A stretch of DNA of 64,000 nt from an uncultured Saprospiraceae bacterium (GTDB taxonomy: Bacteria; Bacteroidota; Bacteroidia; Chitinophagales; Saprospiraceae): NCBI GenBank assembly GCA_938028705.1, contig CALIZI010000082.1, positions 1 to 64,000 on the forward strand, given 5' to 3'. The translations under genes and the position numbers were made by a program. The notes under the pieces are model-generated. The model ran no database searches and was not told where the DNA came from. It saw only the letters and a list, made by a program, of their open reading frames with translations. Shown one piece after another: positions 34,396 through 43,464 of this stretch (its first letter is position 1; the number at the start of each line of letters is the position of its first letter).

Positions 34396-36903
34396 CTATT
34401 CCCCTACAAAAAATACGGCATTGCCGAGCAGTAATTTTCCACTATGCCAGAAACCGCGAAATACCGGAGAATCCACAAAATAAACCAAGTGTCCGCTACC
34501 GATACCTTCGGTGCCGATAGCCATAGAGTTGACCAAATTGCGCTTTAGGTTTTGCCCGACAAAACCACTGACATGACCATCATTTTTAATCACACCCACA
34601 TTCCACGCATCTGTGTAAGGGTAAGCAGTAGAGTTGCGACGCATGATATGAATACTTGTATCTTCACCAAAAGCAAGCGGGTGCGAATCATCCAAATGTA
34701 CCTTATATATAGTACCCGGAACGTAATTGTTGAGGTAAGAACGCTCGCTGTCTTCGTAGCGTTTCAGTTTGGTATCTTTGCCATTATTATTGCTTCCATT
34801 ATCAGCGTCTTTCATGGCATTGGCGAGTGCGGTGTCGCCACTCGAAAATGCACTGATAGCCTGTTCTAAGGCGATGATTTTACCACCACCTCTTGCATAG
34901 TCCAAGAGTTGAGTGGTCAATTTTCCGTAGCTGCCCGAAGGTAAGACCAAGACATCGTATTCACTGAAATCCACGCTGCTTGCGTAGTCCATATTGAGTA
35001 CCGAAAAAGGGTATGCAATCTCTTGGTCGAAGTAATGCCACAGTTCTCCGAAGGCATTGGCATCTGTGCCTTTTCCATTGAGCAATGCTACTTTTGGAGC
35101 GCGAAGGTGGTGTACGGCATCTGAGCCTAAATCGGGTCCGCTTTCTGCCATACTTGTACGGGCATAAAACAGATTTTGTTGTTGATCATTGGCAATTTGA
35201 ATGACTTTTTTATCAAAATCCCTGACCGATTTATTTTGACTTCGGGGAATAACGAGCGTACCTCTGTCAAATTTTTGTCCGTCAATAGTCAGTGGTTTTT
35301 GGGTGAATTTTACTTTAATATTTTCTTTTAATAAATGGGCTAAAAAACGCACATCTTGTACATCCTTCCAAACTGCCAGATAAGCTACGGGTTTGCGCTT
35401 GGGACTAATGTTTTGTGCAAATTTTAAGTCATATTCCCGGTCAGTCTCAATGCGCTCCTTCGATGCGTAGGCTTCCACTTCATAGATGTAGGGCAATGCC
35501 CATGCCGTCACATCATAGGTGAGCGAATCTTCCAAAATAGATTTGGGTTCAAACAAGACCTTTACCATGACGGACTTGGGTTGGTAGGCACTTATAATCA
35601 CGTCATTTTCATGCAATTGGAATGTACCGTTTTTATTATTTAAATAATCAAAACCACTGACCGACCTTCCTGATTTTCCTGCCATGCGGTACTCAATGTT
35701 CTGTTTATCAAGGAGTTGGAGCAAGGCATTGATCCGCGAATGGTCGTTTGAACCTTTTATAATATAAGATTTATACTCACCGGGCGGATTGCTTTTGGCA
35801 GCTTGAAAATATTGTTCAAATTCGCGGGTCATTCTGTCGCGGTTGGTGTATGCCACTTCGATGGTCGATAAACTTGTGGTGTAATGATGCGCTACGCGGT
35901 CAGCCAAAGTGAGGGTATCTCCATGGTCATTGACCACTGCCAAACCTGCATCGCGTGAGCCGCCTTGCTCGTAGGTGAAGCCCATAGCACCATTGAAAAT
36001 AGGCCAAGTATCGCCATAGCTCGGATAAAATAAATCGAAGTATTCTTTGGTATAAAATGACCAGCCTTCTTCATCAAAATAACCTGCGTGATTGTCACCT
36101 ACAAGTTGTTGAAACTCGCGCTGCCAGGGGGTGATACTTTCGTGTAGCGGGTGTGCGGCGGGTGCGAAAAAGTAGGGCGAATTGATACCCATTTCGTGGA
36201 AATCAACGTGTACGTGCGGCATCCAGTTTTGATAATGTACTGCTCGTTGTTGGCTTTCGACTTGTACCTGCCAAGCCCAGTCGCGGTTGAGGTCGAAGAG
36301 ATAGTGATTGACCCGTCCGCCGGGCCAAGTGGAGTGGTGTTCTTCCGAATTTTGGTCCACATTGGGCTGTGCCAACATGACACCATTATACCAGTTGACG
36401 TAGCGGTCGCGTCCGTCAGGATTGAGGCAAGGGTCCATGATGACAATGGTGTTTTCGAGCCATTTGTTGATGTCTTTATCGCCACTCGTAAGTTTTTCCA
36501 ATACACTCAAAGCTGCTTCGCTCGATACCGCTTCGTCGCCATGTATGTTGTAGCTCAACCAAACGATAAGCGGCTGTTGGTCAGGAACTATCGTATTGTC
36601 ATTCAAGCCAATGCGTGCGAGATGTCCTTTGCGTAAAGTTTCTAATTGACGAATATTTTGAGGGGAGGATATGGCTACTGTTACGAGCGGACGACCTTCA
36701 AAGGTTTGTCCGTAAGGCATGAAACTGACCTGCGAAGAATTGTCAGCAATGTATTCAAAATAATCCACCACGCGATGATGTCGGGTGAATTTTGTGCCTA
36801 CTTCGTAACCTAAAAATTGGGCAGGGGAGAGGAGTTGACCGTCTTGTGCTGATACGCTGTATGCGACCAATAAAGACAGTAGTAAAATACGTATTTTTTT
36901 CAT
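34396..36903 (-). CDS. M14 family zinc carboxypeptidase, secreted
   Basis: An 835-residue protein with signal peptide (1-19, …AYSVSAQ). The M14 peptidase domain (about 45-340) shows zinc ligands in NIHGDEAVSSEAA (HxxE) and the third His in HVDFHEMG, plus a candidate general-base Glu in FTYEQGGSRDAG. After a linker, residues about 600-740 (VALLNGKGTDANAFGELWHYF … YDVLVLPSGSYGKL) form a glutamine-amidotransferase-like Rossmann module common in large Bacteroidota M14 proteins. It trims C-terminal residues from peptides in the periplasm or outside. No T9SS tail is apparent. Confidence 0.88.
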   Translation of the reverse strand: MKKIRILLLSLLVAYSVSAQDGQLLSPAQFLGYEVGTKFTRHHRVVDYFEYIADNSSQVSFMPYGQTFEGRPLVTVAISSPQNIRQLETLRKGHLARIGLNDNTIVPDQQPLIVWLSYNIHGDEAVSSEAALSVLEKLTSGDKDINKWLENTIVIMDPCLNPDGRDRYVNWYNGVMLAQPNVDQNSEEHHSTWPGGRVNHYLFDLNRDWAWQVQVESQQRAVHYQNWMPHVHVDFHEMGINSPYFFAPAAHPLHESITPWQREFQQLVGDNHAGYFDEEGWSFYTKEYFDLFYPSYGDTWPIFNGAMGFTYEQGGSRDAGLAVVNDHGDTLTLADRVAHHYTTSLSTIEVAYTNRDRMTREFEQYFQAAKSNPPGEYKSYIIKGSNDHSRINALLQLLDKQNIEYRMAGKSGRSVSGFDYLNNKNGTFQLHENDVIISAYQPKSVMVKVLFEPKSILEDSLTYDVTAWALPYIYEVEAYASKERIETDREYDLKFAQNISPKRKPVAYLAVWKDVQDVRFLAHLLKENIKVKFTQKPLTIDGQKFDRGTLVIPRSQNKSVRDFDKKVIQIANDQQQNLFYARTSMAESGPDLGSDAVHHLRAPKVALLNGKGTDANAFGELWHYFDQEIAYPFSVLNMDYASSVDFSEYDVLVLPSGSYGKLTTQLLDYARGGGKIIALEQAISAFSSGDTALANAMKDADNGSNNNGKDTKLKRYEDSERSYLNNYVPGTIYKVHLDDSHPLAFGEDTSIHIMRRNSTAYPYTDAWNVGVIKNDGHVSGFVGQNLKRNLVNSMAIGTEGIGSGHLVYFVDSPVFRGFWHSGKLLLGNAVFFVGE

Positions 36904-36920
36904 TTAAATGTATTGAATAA

Positions 36921-37133
36921 CTTGACAATGTCATGTTCGATTTTTATTTAATATAGTTGGCATTTTGCTCTTGAATTTGGGCTAAAAATCGTCAGACATT
37001 TTCAAAATTCACCGATGATGTCATATTTTTCCTGCAAAGTTTAAATGTCTGACGAGTTTTAGCCCAAATTCGGAAAAAATATCGCATGTTAAATACAAAC
37101 ATATTCTTATTTTTAAAACATGACATTGTCAAG
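36921..37133 (-). mobile_element. palindromic MITE-like family I, copy C
   Basis: A 213-bp element with exact 17-bp termini (cttgacaatgtcatgtt / aacatgacattgtcaag). It is the reverse complement of copy B throughout, arms and centre alike. The 4-bp repeat ataa borders both ends. One inner arm carries a single A (aaaaatcg for aaaactcg). It lies 17 bp from the M14 start. Confidence 0.88.
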
Positions 37134-37289
37134 ATAAAATTTGAACCAAAGATACTACATAAAGTTCAAGTTCAAGAACAAGTTCAAACTCAAATTTAAT
37201 TGCAAATTTAATTTTAATTTTTATGAAAAAATTCATTGTATGCCAGAAGAGGACTTCAATTTTCCACCTATTTAGCAAGTGAGTAAAGA

Positions 37290-37396
37290 ACTGACATGAG
37301 TACCTGACCCCGATAGCTATACGGGGGTAGAGACCGGACTTCGTATCGCTCAAACGTAAGGCAGGCTGGAAGCACTGAGCTAGGGTGCCGGACAAA
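37290..37396. other. GC-richer island in AT-rich DNA, identity unknown
   Basis: About 105 bases (ctgacatgagtacctgaccc … gggtgccggacaaaagcg) stand out by higher G+C from the surrounding very AT-rich 37134-38038 gap. The minus strand translates without stops over part of it, but no start or family is recognised. It includes ccccgatagctatacgggg, a small hairpin. Could be a decayed gene end or a structured RNA. The rest of the gap to 38038 is AT-rich with nothing seen. Confidence 0.3.
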
Positions 37397-38038
37397 AGCG
37401 TTTTTTAATATAAAAAAAACTTATTTTGTATAAAAAAGCAGATTTTGCTTGAGTTTTCTGCTGCATTTTATTATAAATTTAAATAATATTTTTTTGTATT
37501 AAAAAATAATATTGAATTATGTATTTTATTTTAGTAATTATAAAAATGTTTGTAAATCAATTTTTTATAATTCAAAAAGATATTATTTATTTAAAATTAT
37601 TTTATTTAATAAAATGTTATTTGTAATGGTCAAGTTGATAAATAAACGGATAATGTATGGGTGCTAATGTGTAGTGATTTGACCTCCAAAATGCTAAATT
37701 TGAAAAAAAAGTTAATTTTTGAGAACGATCCGGTTTAGTTATATGTTTATTAAATTGACAATATAAAACTACCCGTTTTTAAAGTTATTAAAACCAGACT
37801 TTGAATCGCGCGGTCAACACCAAACTTGTAATGAAAATGAAATAGTATGATTTGATTAATTAAAGTTAGCACAACACAAAACAGACCTATTTATTCGATT
37901 TGCCATGTCTTGAAAAGACAGGGAAATATCGAATTATGGTTTTAAACTTGACATTTATTTCATCAATATTTCATTAATCATTACTAAATAACTATCTTTA
38001 TGTTATTGCTTAATTTTACATACACCGCAGTTAGCCCG

Positions 38039-38599
38039 ATGAGTGATAGAAAGGAGTACATTTTCCAAACGGAGTTCATGCCTCAAGTCGAAGCATTGTT
38101 CAATTTTGCCATGCACTTTGTGGGCAATGAAGCTGATGCCAGTGACTTGGTGCAGGAGACCTACATGAGAGCGTTCCAATCTATTGACACTTATAAGGCG
38201 GGGTCTAATCCTAAGGCATGGTTGTTTCGGATACTCAAAAATAATTTTATTAACGAGTATCGCAAGAAAGTGCGGCGACCAAAATCGGTAGATTACACTT
38301 CTGATTCGATGACCGAAGAAGAATTGTATGCCAACCATACCAGTTATCTGGATATGCGAGACGATATTTTCCAAGATATGCTCGGCGACGAGATAACTAT
38401 GGCAATAAATGCGTTACCGGTTGACCTAAAGACAGTCATACTATTGAGGGATATAGAGGATTTTTCTTATGATGAAATCGCTAAGATAACTGACGTTCCC
38501 GTAGGTACAGTGCGTTCACGAATCCATAGAGGACGCAATATGCTCAAAGCTCAACTTTGGTCTTACGCCAATGAAATGGGTTACAAAAACAACCGTTAA
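38039..38599 (+). CDS. ECF-type sigma-70 factor
   Basis: A 186-residue sigma factor from ATG 38039 (MSDRKEYIFQ…). Region 2 is FMPQVEALFNFAMHFVGNEADASDLVQETYMRAFQSID … PKAWLFRILKNNFINEYRKK (about 14-90), and region 4 is LPVDLKTVILLRDIEDFSYDEIAKITDVPVGTVRSRIHRGR (about 130-170). ECF sigma factors redirect RNA polymerase to envelope or stress genes and are usually held by an anti-sigma factor. A small possible anti-sigma gene lies downstream at 39009, after a terminator. Confidence 0.93.
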   Translation: MSDRKEYIFQTEFMPQVEALFNFAMHFVGNEADASDLVQETYMRAFQSIDTYKAGSNPKAWLFRILKNNFINEYRKKVRRPKSVDYTSDSMTEEELYANHTSYLDMRDDIFQDMLGDEITMAINALPVDLKTVILLRDIEDFSYDEIAKITDVPVGTVRSRIHRGRNMLKAQLWSYANEMGYKNNR

Positions 38600-38635
38600 A
38601 CTGAATTGTATTAGATGATTAATAAATTAAGTACG

Positions 38636-38716
38636 ATGAATACGAGTTGTCACATATACAGTTTTGATACCAATGTTCTCGGTAATATTACACCGGGAAC
38701 ACCAATATATTATTGA
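38636..38716 (+). CDS. 26-codon small ORF before a terminator
   Basis: ATG at 38636 opens a 26-residue frame (MNTSCHIYSFDTNVLGNITP followed by GTPIYY) ending at TGA 38714-38716, 9 bp before a strong terminator stem and 36 bp after the sigma gene. A + strand mRNA from the sigma gene would contain it. No family is recognised; it may be fortuitous. Confidence 0.25.
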   Translation: MNTSCHIYSFDTNVLGNITPGTPIYY

Positions 38717-38725
38717 TATTTATCG

Positions 38726-38766
38726 CCGGATAGATGCCTACGTGCAACTATCCGGTATTTTTTTAC
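38726..38766 (+). terminator. Rho-independent terminator
   Basis: ccggatag pairs with ctatccgg around a 14-nt loop and is followed by ta and seven T residues. It ends the sigma-factor transcript. The remaining bases to 39008 hold no recognised feature. Confidence 0.85.
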
Positions 38767-39008
38767 AAAATTTTTGAAAATACCGATAAATGAACAAAAT
38801 TGAGTAACATTTGTAATTTATGTTGAACTTGAATTTGTCCTTTTATTGACCTGATTTATTTGCTAACAAAAGAATAGAGTTGATGAATTTTTGATAAATG
38901 AATTTAAATTTTGAATGAAATGAAGACTATAATTCAGTGATACAGATTCAGAATATAAATTTATTTTTTCTCATAACACATTTACTCATTTCTGCAAAAC
39001 GAGGAATT

Positions 39009-39266
39009 ATGAACAATACACATCAAAACAGAGCGGGCAACATTACTCAACGGGTGATGTTGTACCTTGACGGAGAATTATCCAACAAAGAAGAAAGAGA
39101 ATTACTATCTGAGATTCAAGGCAATCCTGAACTACTAGAACGTTTTAGCATGGAAAAATCTTTTCGTGAGTTTATAAGAAGCAAAATATCCAGAAGAACC
39201 GTCTCACCTGCATTAGTCGAATCTATTAAAATGAAGATAAGGACCAATGCTCATATAACAAACTAA
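39009..39266 (+). CDS. putative anti-sigma factor
   Basis: An 85-residue protein from ATG 39009 (MNNTHQNRAGNI…). It has RVMLYLDGELSNKEERELLSEI (about 15-36), the 'YLDGEL…E' opening of anti-sigma (zf-HC2-like) domains, but lacks the HxxxCxxC zinc ligands, and ends in a basic helix (SKISRRTVSPALVESIKMKI). Short zinc-free anti-sigma-like proteins next to ECF genes are common in Bacteroidota. Its closeness to the sigma factor at 38039 supports pairing, although a terminator lies between them. Confidence 0.6.
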   Translation: MNNTHQNRAGNITQRVMLYLDGELSNKEERELLSEIQGNPELLERFSMEKSFREFIRSKISRRTVSPALVESIKMKIRTNAHITN

Positions 39267-39317
39267 AATAGTGATATGATTAAAACACTATAAAGTCTCG
39301 CCCACGTATCTGTTTTT

Positions 39318-39436
39318 TTAACCCAATTTCGTATAAACCATATTTGGCTCATCGCTCTGTTAATGCGTATGTGTATTCATTGGTATATCCAATAATGAAT
39401 AAACGCAATAACGGAGCGATTTGCTTTTTGGGTTGA
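39318..39436. repeat. imperfect inverted repeat
   Basis: aacccaatttcg and atcgctctgttaatgcg on the left mirror cgcaataacggagcgat and ttttgggtt on the right, allowing a 119-nt hairpin. No ORF. Confidence 0.5.
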
Positions 39437-39551
39437 ATTAGTTTATAGAGTTTATAGAGTTTAGGATTTTGCCTACACAAAATTTAAACTCGATTTGACT
39501 AATCAACTTTATCAACTCAATAAACTCTATCAACTCAATCAACTAATCAAC
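39434..39551. repeat. mirrored word array
   Basis: ttgaattagtttatagagtt and tatagagttta on the left mirror aactctatcaactcaatcaa on the right; same word set as 34230-34394. Confidence 0.55.
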
Positions 39552-39771
39552 TTTTTCACAAATATTGAAAACTTTTATTACAAACATTCGTCTCATATAG
39601 GGTGCTTTGAGCAGCTTGGCGAAAATACGCTGTGATTTATTAGGAAAAGTCTTAAAAAAATGAGACTTTACAAAATCAATACATATTTTTATTTTACATT
39701 TTATATATAGAAGATTGTTGACTATTCGGCAAAAAGGCGGACAGTACATCAGTACATTTTGAAGTAATACA

Positions 39772-41085
39772 ATGGATCCACTCAAGCAGAAATTTCAAGA
39801 GAAATCAACGACTTTACAAAAAGAAGTAAAGGCTTTATTAAAAGAACATGGCAGTAAAATTGTGGGCGAGGTATCGCTTTCACAGGTTTTTGGCGGTATG
39901 CGCGGCGTGAAAAGTATGGTTTGGGAAACCTCCCAACTGGACGCAAATGAAGGCATACGTTTTCGTGGTTATACTATCCCGCAGTTGCGCGAACTGCTGC
40001 CCAAAGCACCCGGTGGCAAAGAGCCGCTACCGGAGGGCTTGTTTTGGTTGATGCTCATAGGTGAAATACCTACGCAGGAACAAGTACAATGGGTCACCGA
40101 CCAATGGATGCGACGCGGCGTAGTACCAGAACACACCTTTAAAGTCTTGGATGCACTATCGCCTGATACGCACCCGATGACCCAATTGAGCATAGCGATA
40201 GTCTCTATGCAAACGACGAGCGAGTTTTCGCGTCGCTACTCGGAGGGTATAAATAAGTATGAATATTGGGACCCGACTTACGAGGATGCTATGAATCTGA
40301 TTGCGCGTTTGCCGCGAATTGCTGCTTATATTTATCGTCGCAGCTACCACAACAGCACACATATTCCGCCGGACATTACGCTTGACTGGGGTGCCAATTA
40401 CGCACACATGCTCGGTATCAATAGTAGCGATGACTTTAAAAGTCTGATGCGCCTGTACTTGACCATACATGCCGACCACGAAGGCGGTAATGCCTCTGCA
40501 CACTCCGTTCACCTGACAGGTTCTACGTTGAGTGATGCGTATTTGGCATTGGCAAGCGGCATGAATGCACTGGCAGGACCACTACATGGGCTTGCTAATC
40601 AGGAAGTTATCAAATGGGTATTTCGTATGCTGGATACGCTCGAAACCCGCAATCCGACCAAAGAACAAATTACACAATATGTTAATAAAACATTGGCTTC
40701 GGGTAAGGTGATTCCTGGCTACGGACATGCGGTGTTGCGTCAGCCCGACCCGCGTTTTACGGCACAAAGGAGTTTTGCACAAGAGTATATCCCGAATGCA
40801 GAAATCGTGCAGGTGGTCTGGAAAATATTTGATGTTGTACCACCGATTTTGCAGGGGCTTGGTAAAGTCAAAAATCCTTGGCCCAATGTAGATGCACACT
40901 CCGGTGCCTTGCTCGTACATTATGGTCTCAAAGAGTATAGCTACTACACCGTACTGTTTGGTGTATCGCGTGCTATGGGCGTACTGGCGCAATTGTGCTG
41001 GTCGCGTGCATTGGGCTTCCCGCTTGAGCGTCCGAAATCGGTGACGAGTGAGTGGGTGAAAAATTATTTGAAGGAGAATGCGTAA
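39772..41085 (+). CDS. citrate synthase, eukaryotic/mitochondrial-like type
   Basis: A 437-residue citrate synthase. The N-terminal GGMRGVKSMVWETSQLDANEGIRFRGYTIPQLRELLPK and HADHEGGNASAHSVHLTGSTLSDAYL … NALAGPLHGLANQEV blocks follow the mitochondrial enzyme rather than the E. coli GltA pattern. Catalytic residues are present: His in GPLHGLA, His in GYGHAVLR and Asp in NVDAHSGALL. It condenses oxaloacetate with acetyl-CoA at the entry to the TCA cycle; enzymes of this type are usually not NADH-regulated. It is monocistronic, with a terminator at 41086. Confidence 0.93.
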   Translation: MDPLKQKFQEKSTTLQKEVKALLKEHGSKIVGEVSLSQVFGGMRGVKSMVWETSQLDANEGIRFRGYTIPQLRELLPKAPGGKEPLPEGLFWLMLIGEIPTQEQVQWVTDQWMRRGVVPEHTFKVLDALSPDTHPMTQLSIAIVSMQTTSEFSRRYSEGINKYEYWDPTYEDAMNLIARLPRIAAYIYRRSYHNSTHIPPDITLDWGANYAHMLGINSSDDFKSLMRLYLTIHADHEGGNASAHSVHLTGSTLSDAYLALASGMNALAGPLHGLANQEVIKWVFRMLDTLETRNPTKEQITQYVNKTLASGKVIPGYGHAVLRQPDPRFTAQRSFAQEYIPNAEIVQVVWKIFDVVPPILQGLGKVKNPWPNVDAHSGALLVHYGLKEYSYYTVLFGVSRAMGVLAQLCWSRALGFPLERPKSVTSEWVKNYLKENA

Positions 41086-41123
41086 ATAAAAAACACCGAT
41101 TCTTAATAGAATCGGTGTTTTTT
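41086..41123. terminator. bidirectional terminator
   Basis: aaaaacaccgattc and gaatcggtgttttt form a 14-bp perfect stem with a 6-nt loop and T/A tracts on both sides. It sits between the convergent citrate synthase and M43 genes. Confidence 0.9.
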
Positions 41124-41225
41124 AATATGTGTTGTTCAATTTTTATATTTTAAATAATTTTATAATAAATTTTTTATAAATAAAAATAATTATAATGCAA
41201 AAATTGAGCAACTTAGTCCGAAGCA

Positions 41226-42974
41226 TTACTTCATGACAGCAAATTTGCTTACCGAAATACTCTCATCTGCATAAGTAACTTTGACGAGATACATACCTTC
41301 ACTAAGGTTTTGTACAGAAATAGAATTATAAATTTCATTGACATTGACCCGACGTACTATTTGTCCGGCATAGTTCATAATTTGAACTTGAACAACCTCT
41401 TGCGTATTCAAACCCGAAAGCATAATGTTCGTCTTGGCAGGATTCGGACTCACAGCAAGTACATTATCAGCTAATCTCGCTGCACAGTCACCTGAATTGC
41501 CGGTTCCTGCGGTAAAGTTACAAATGCCACTTGGCGTACTGCTGTCCGCACCACAAATCGCCTGTACTCTCCAATCGTAAGATTGACGATTAGAAATACT
41601 TGAAATTGTTATACTTGTATTGCTTGTTGTAAAGTCATTCCAGTTTGTCTGAGCTGCCTCATCTACTTGTACAAGATAACTTGTTGCACCGCTTACAGCA
41701 TCCCAATTGAGGGTTGTTCTCTTCGGCTTGATATTAGAAGCATAAAGCCCGGAAGGTGTGTCACAACCTCCACCGCCATTGTCGCATGGAGCGCAGTCAC
41801 CGCCACAGTCAATACCGATCTCATTACCATTCTGTATGCCGTCAGAGCAAGTAGGTTCGGCTTCACACGGATCACAGTCGCCACCACAGTCAATACCTGT
41901 TTCGTTACCGTTCTGGATACCATCAGAGCAAGTCGGTCCGAATTCACATGGGGCACAGTCACCACCACAATCTACACCGGTCTCATTACCGTTCTGAATA
42001 CCATCAGTACAAGAAGGTGTAGGAGGAGTGCCACAAGCCGTTGAACTCAACAAAGAAGCACGAAGCGCATCAGCACTGAATATCGCATTCATACGCGCCG
42101 ACTGACCTTCGGTAAAGAGGTTCATACAAGCATCGTTGGAATAATCCATGTAATTTTCTACCATATCTACCGTACCGCACGAGACGTGTCCGGTAGCACA
42201 GCCATAGTTGGCACCGTCAGACACAGGCGTATCGCTTACAAAATCATCTACGCTACAACCGCCGTCGCCCCATATATGGCGGAGGTTGAGCCAGTGACCA
42301 ACTTCGTGAGTTGCTGTTCTGCCCAAATCATAAGGCGCACCGACATTGCCTGTACGCCCGAAAGCAGTATAAAGCATCACCACACCATCCGTAGAAGGAT
42401 TACCACCCGGAAATTGTGCATAACCAAGAATGCTATTGGAAAGATTGCACACCCACATATTGAGGTAGCTGCCTGTATCCCAGGCATCGGCACCGCCTCT
42501 GCTGCTTTTCTTTACATCATCATTGGTACGAAAAGATTTTTTAGTCGTAGAAACCCTGTTGATACCATTGGTCGGATTGCCACTAGGGTCAACCGTAGCC
42601 AGGCAAAACTCAATATTGGTATCGGCACCTTGTGACCACTGTCCGTTGGCATCAGCATTCATACGACGAAAATCCTCGTTGAGTACATCAATTTGTGATT
42701 GAATTTGTGCGTCACTGATATTTTGAGCATTTGTTTTGTAAACAACATGTACGACCACTGGAATGGTAATCGTGTTACGATGCTGTAAATGCTCACCGTT
42801 ATTGATGAACTGTTGGGTGCGACTTTCTATCTCTGCCATATTGGTCATCATTTGCGGATATTCTTGTTGCATCATTTCCAGATGCTCCATAGTACCGCAA
42901 TTGCGTTGTTGACCAACAACCAATAGGGGAGTGAAAGTAAGTAAGAGTAAAATAATTAGTTTGAAATTTCTCAT
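41226..42974 (-). CDS. M43 (pappalysin-like) metalloprotease with T9SS domain
   Basis: A 582-residue protein from ATG 42974 (MRNFKLIILLLL…, signal peptide ending VVGQ); an upstream in-frame ATG at 43076 would precede the leader. The protease domain (about 60-310) has the zinc site HEVGHWLNLRHIWGDGG (HExxHxxxxxH) and the cytophagalysin context. Then come three tandem Cys-rich repeats (DGIQNGNETGVDCGGDCAPC and two variants, about 325-405), a fibronectin type III-like domain and a C-terminal T9SS sorting domain. A secreted protein- or peptide-degrading enzyme. Confidence 0.92.
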   Translation of the reverse strand: MRNFKLIILLLLTFTPLLVVGQQRNCGTMEHLEMMQQEYPQMMTNMAEIESRTQQFINNGEHLQHRNTITIPVVVHVVYKTNAQNISDAQIQSQIDVLNEDFRRMNADANGQWSQGADTNIEFCLATVDPSGNPTNGINRVSTTKKSFRTNDDVKKSSRGGADAWDTGSYLNMWVCNLSNSILGYAQFPGGNPSTDGVVMLYTAFGRTGNVGAPYDLGRTATHEVGHWLNLRHIWGDGGCSVDDFVSDTPVSDGANYGCATGHVSCGTVDMVENYMDYSNDACMNLFTEGQSARMNAIFSADALRASLLSSTACGTPPTPSCTDGIQNGNETGVDCGGDCAPCEFGPTCSDGIQNGNETGIDCGGDCDPCEAEPTCSDGIQNGNEIGIDCGGDCAPCDNGGGGCDTPSGLYASNIKPKRTTLNWDAVSGATSYLVQVDEAAQTNWNDFTTSNTSITISSISNRQSYDWRVQAICGADSSTPSGICNFTAGTGNSGDCAARLADNVLAVSPNPAKTNIMLSGLNTQEVVQVQIMNYAGQIVRRVNVNEIYNSISVQNLSEGMYLVKVTYADESISVSKFAVMK

Positions 42975-43464
42975 AAAACCAAAAAGATATTTTAAAAATG
43001 AAATAATTGTGTTATTGCTATATAGCACAGCAATATCACCTGTTGATAATTTGGTATCAACTCCAGACAACTTCATTGGAAAAAATTATGCGGTTTTACA
43101 GGAGATAGAGTGGAATCAAAATATGAGCTATTATTGTGGAATATTGTAGTAAGTGAATAAAAGTCAATATTTTTTAGTGAATTAGCAAATGTGACAGCAT
43201 TATACCTTGATATAGTGTGACAAGTGAAATGGCGTTATTAATTAATATTTATTATAGATTTTAATTTGTTGAGATTATTACTAAAATTCATTGTAAAAAG
43301 TTAATTTAAAGTCATTTATAAATAATTTTAAATTAATTTGTATTAATTTTTTGTTATTAATTATGTAGTAAAAAGTGTTTAAATGTATTGATTCGTGACA
43401 AAAAATATTTTAAATAAGGGGCTTTATTACATCACAAAATTTGCTTATTGTATTGATTGTTTTT
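42975..43464. other. gene-free stretch
   Basis: AT-rich, no supported ORF, terminator or repeat. It holds the 5' flank of the M43 protease gene and the 3' flank of the hydrolase gene. Confidence 0.4.

Noticed and set aside
41760-42016. Tandem repeat considered as a CRISPR-like or minisatellite array
   Set aside because: It encodes three Cys-rich protein repeats in frame within the M43 protease; no spacers.
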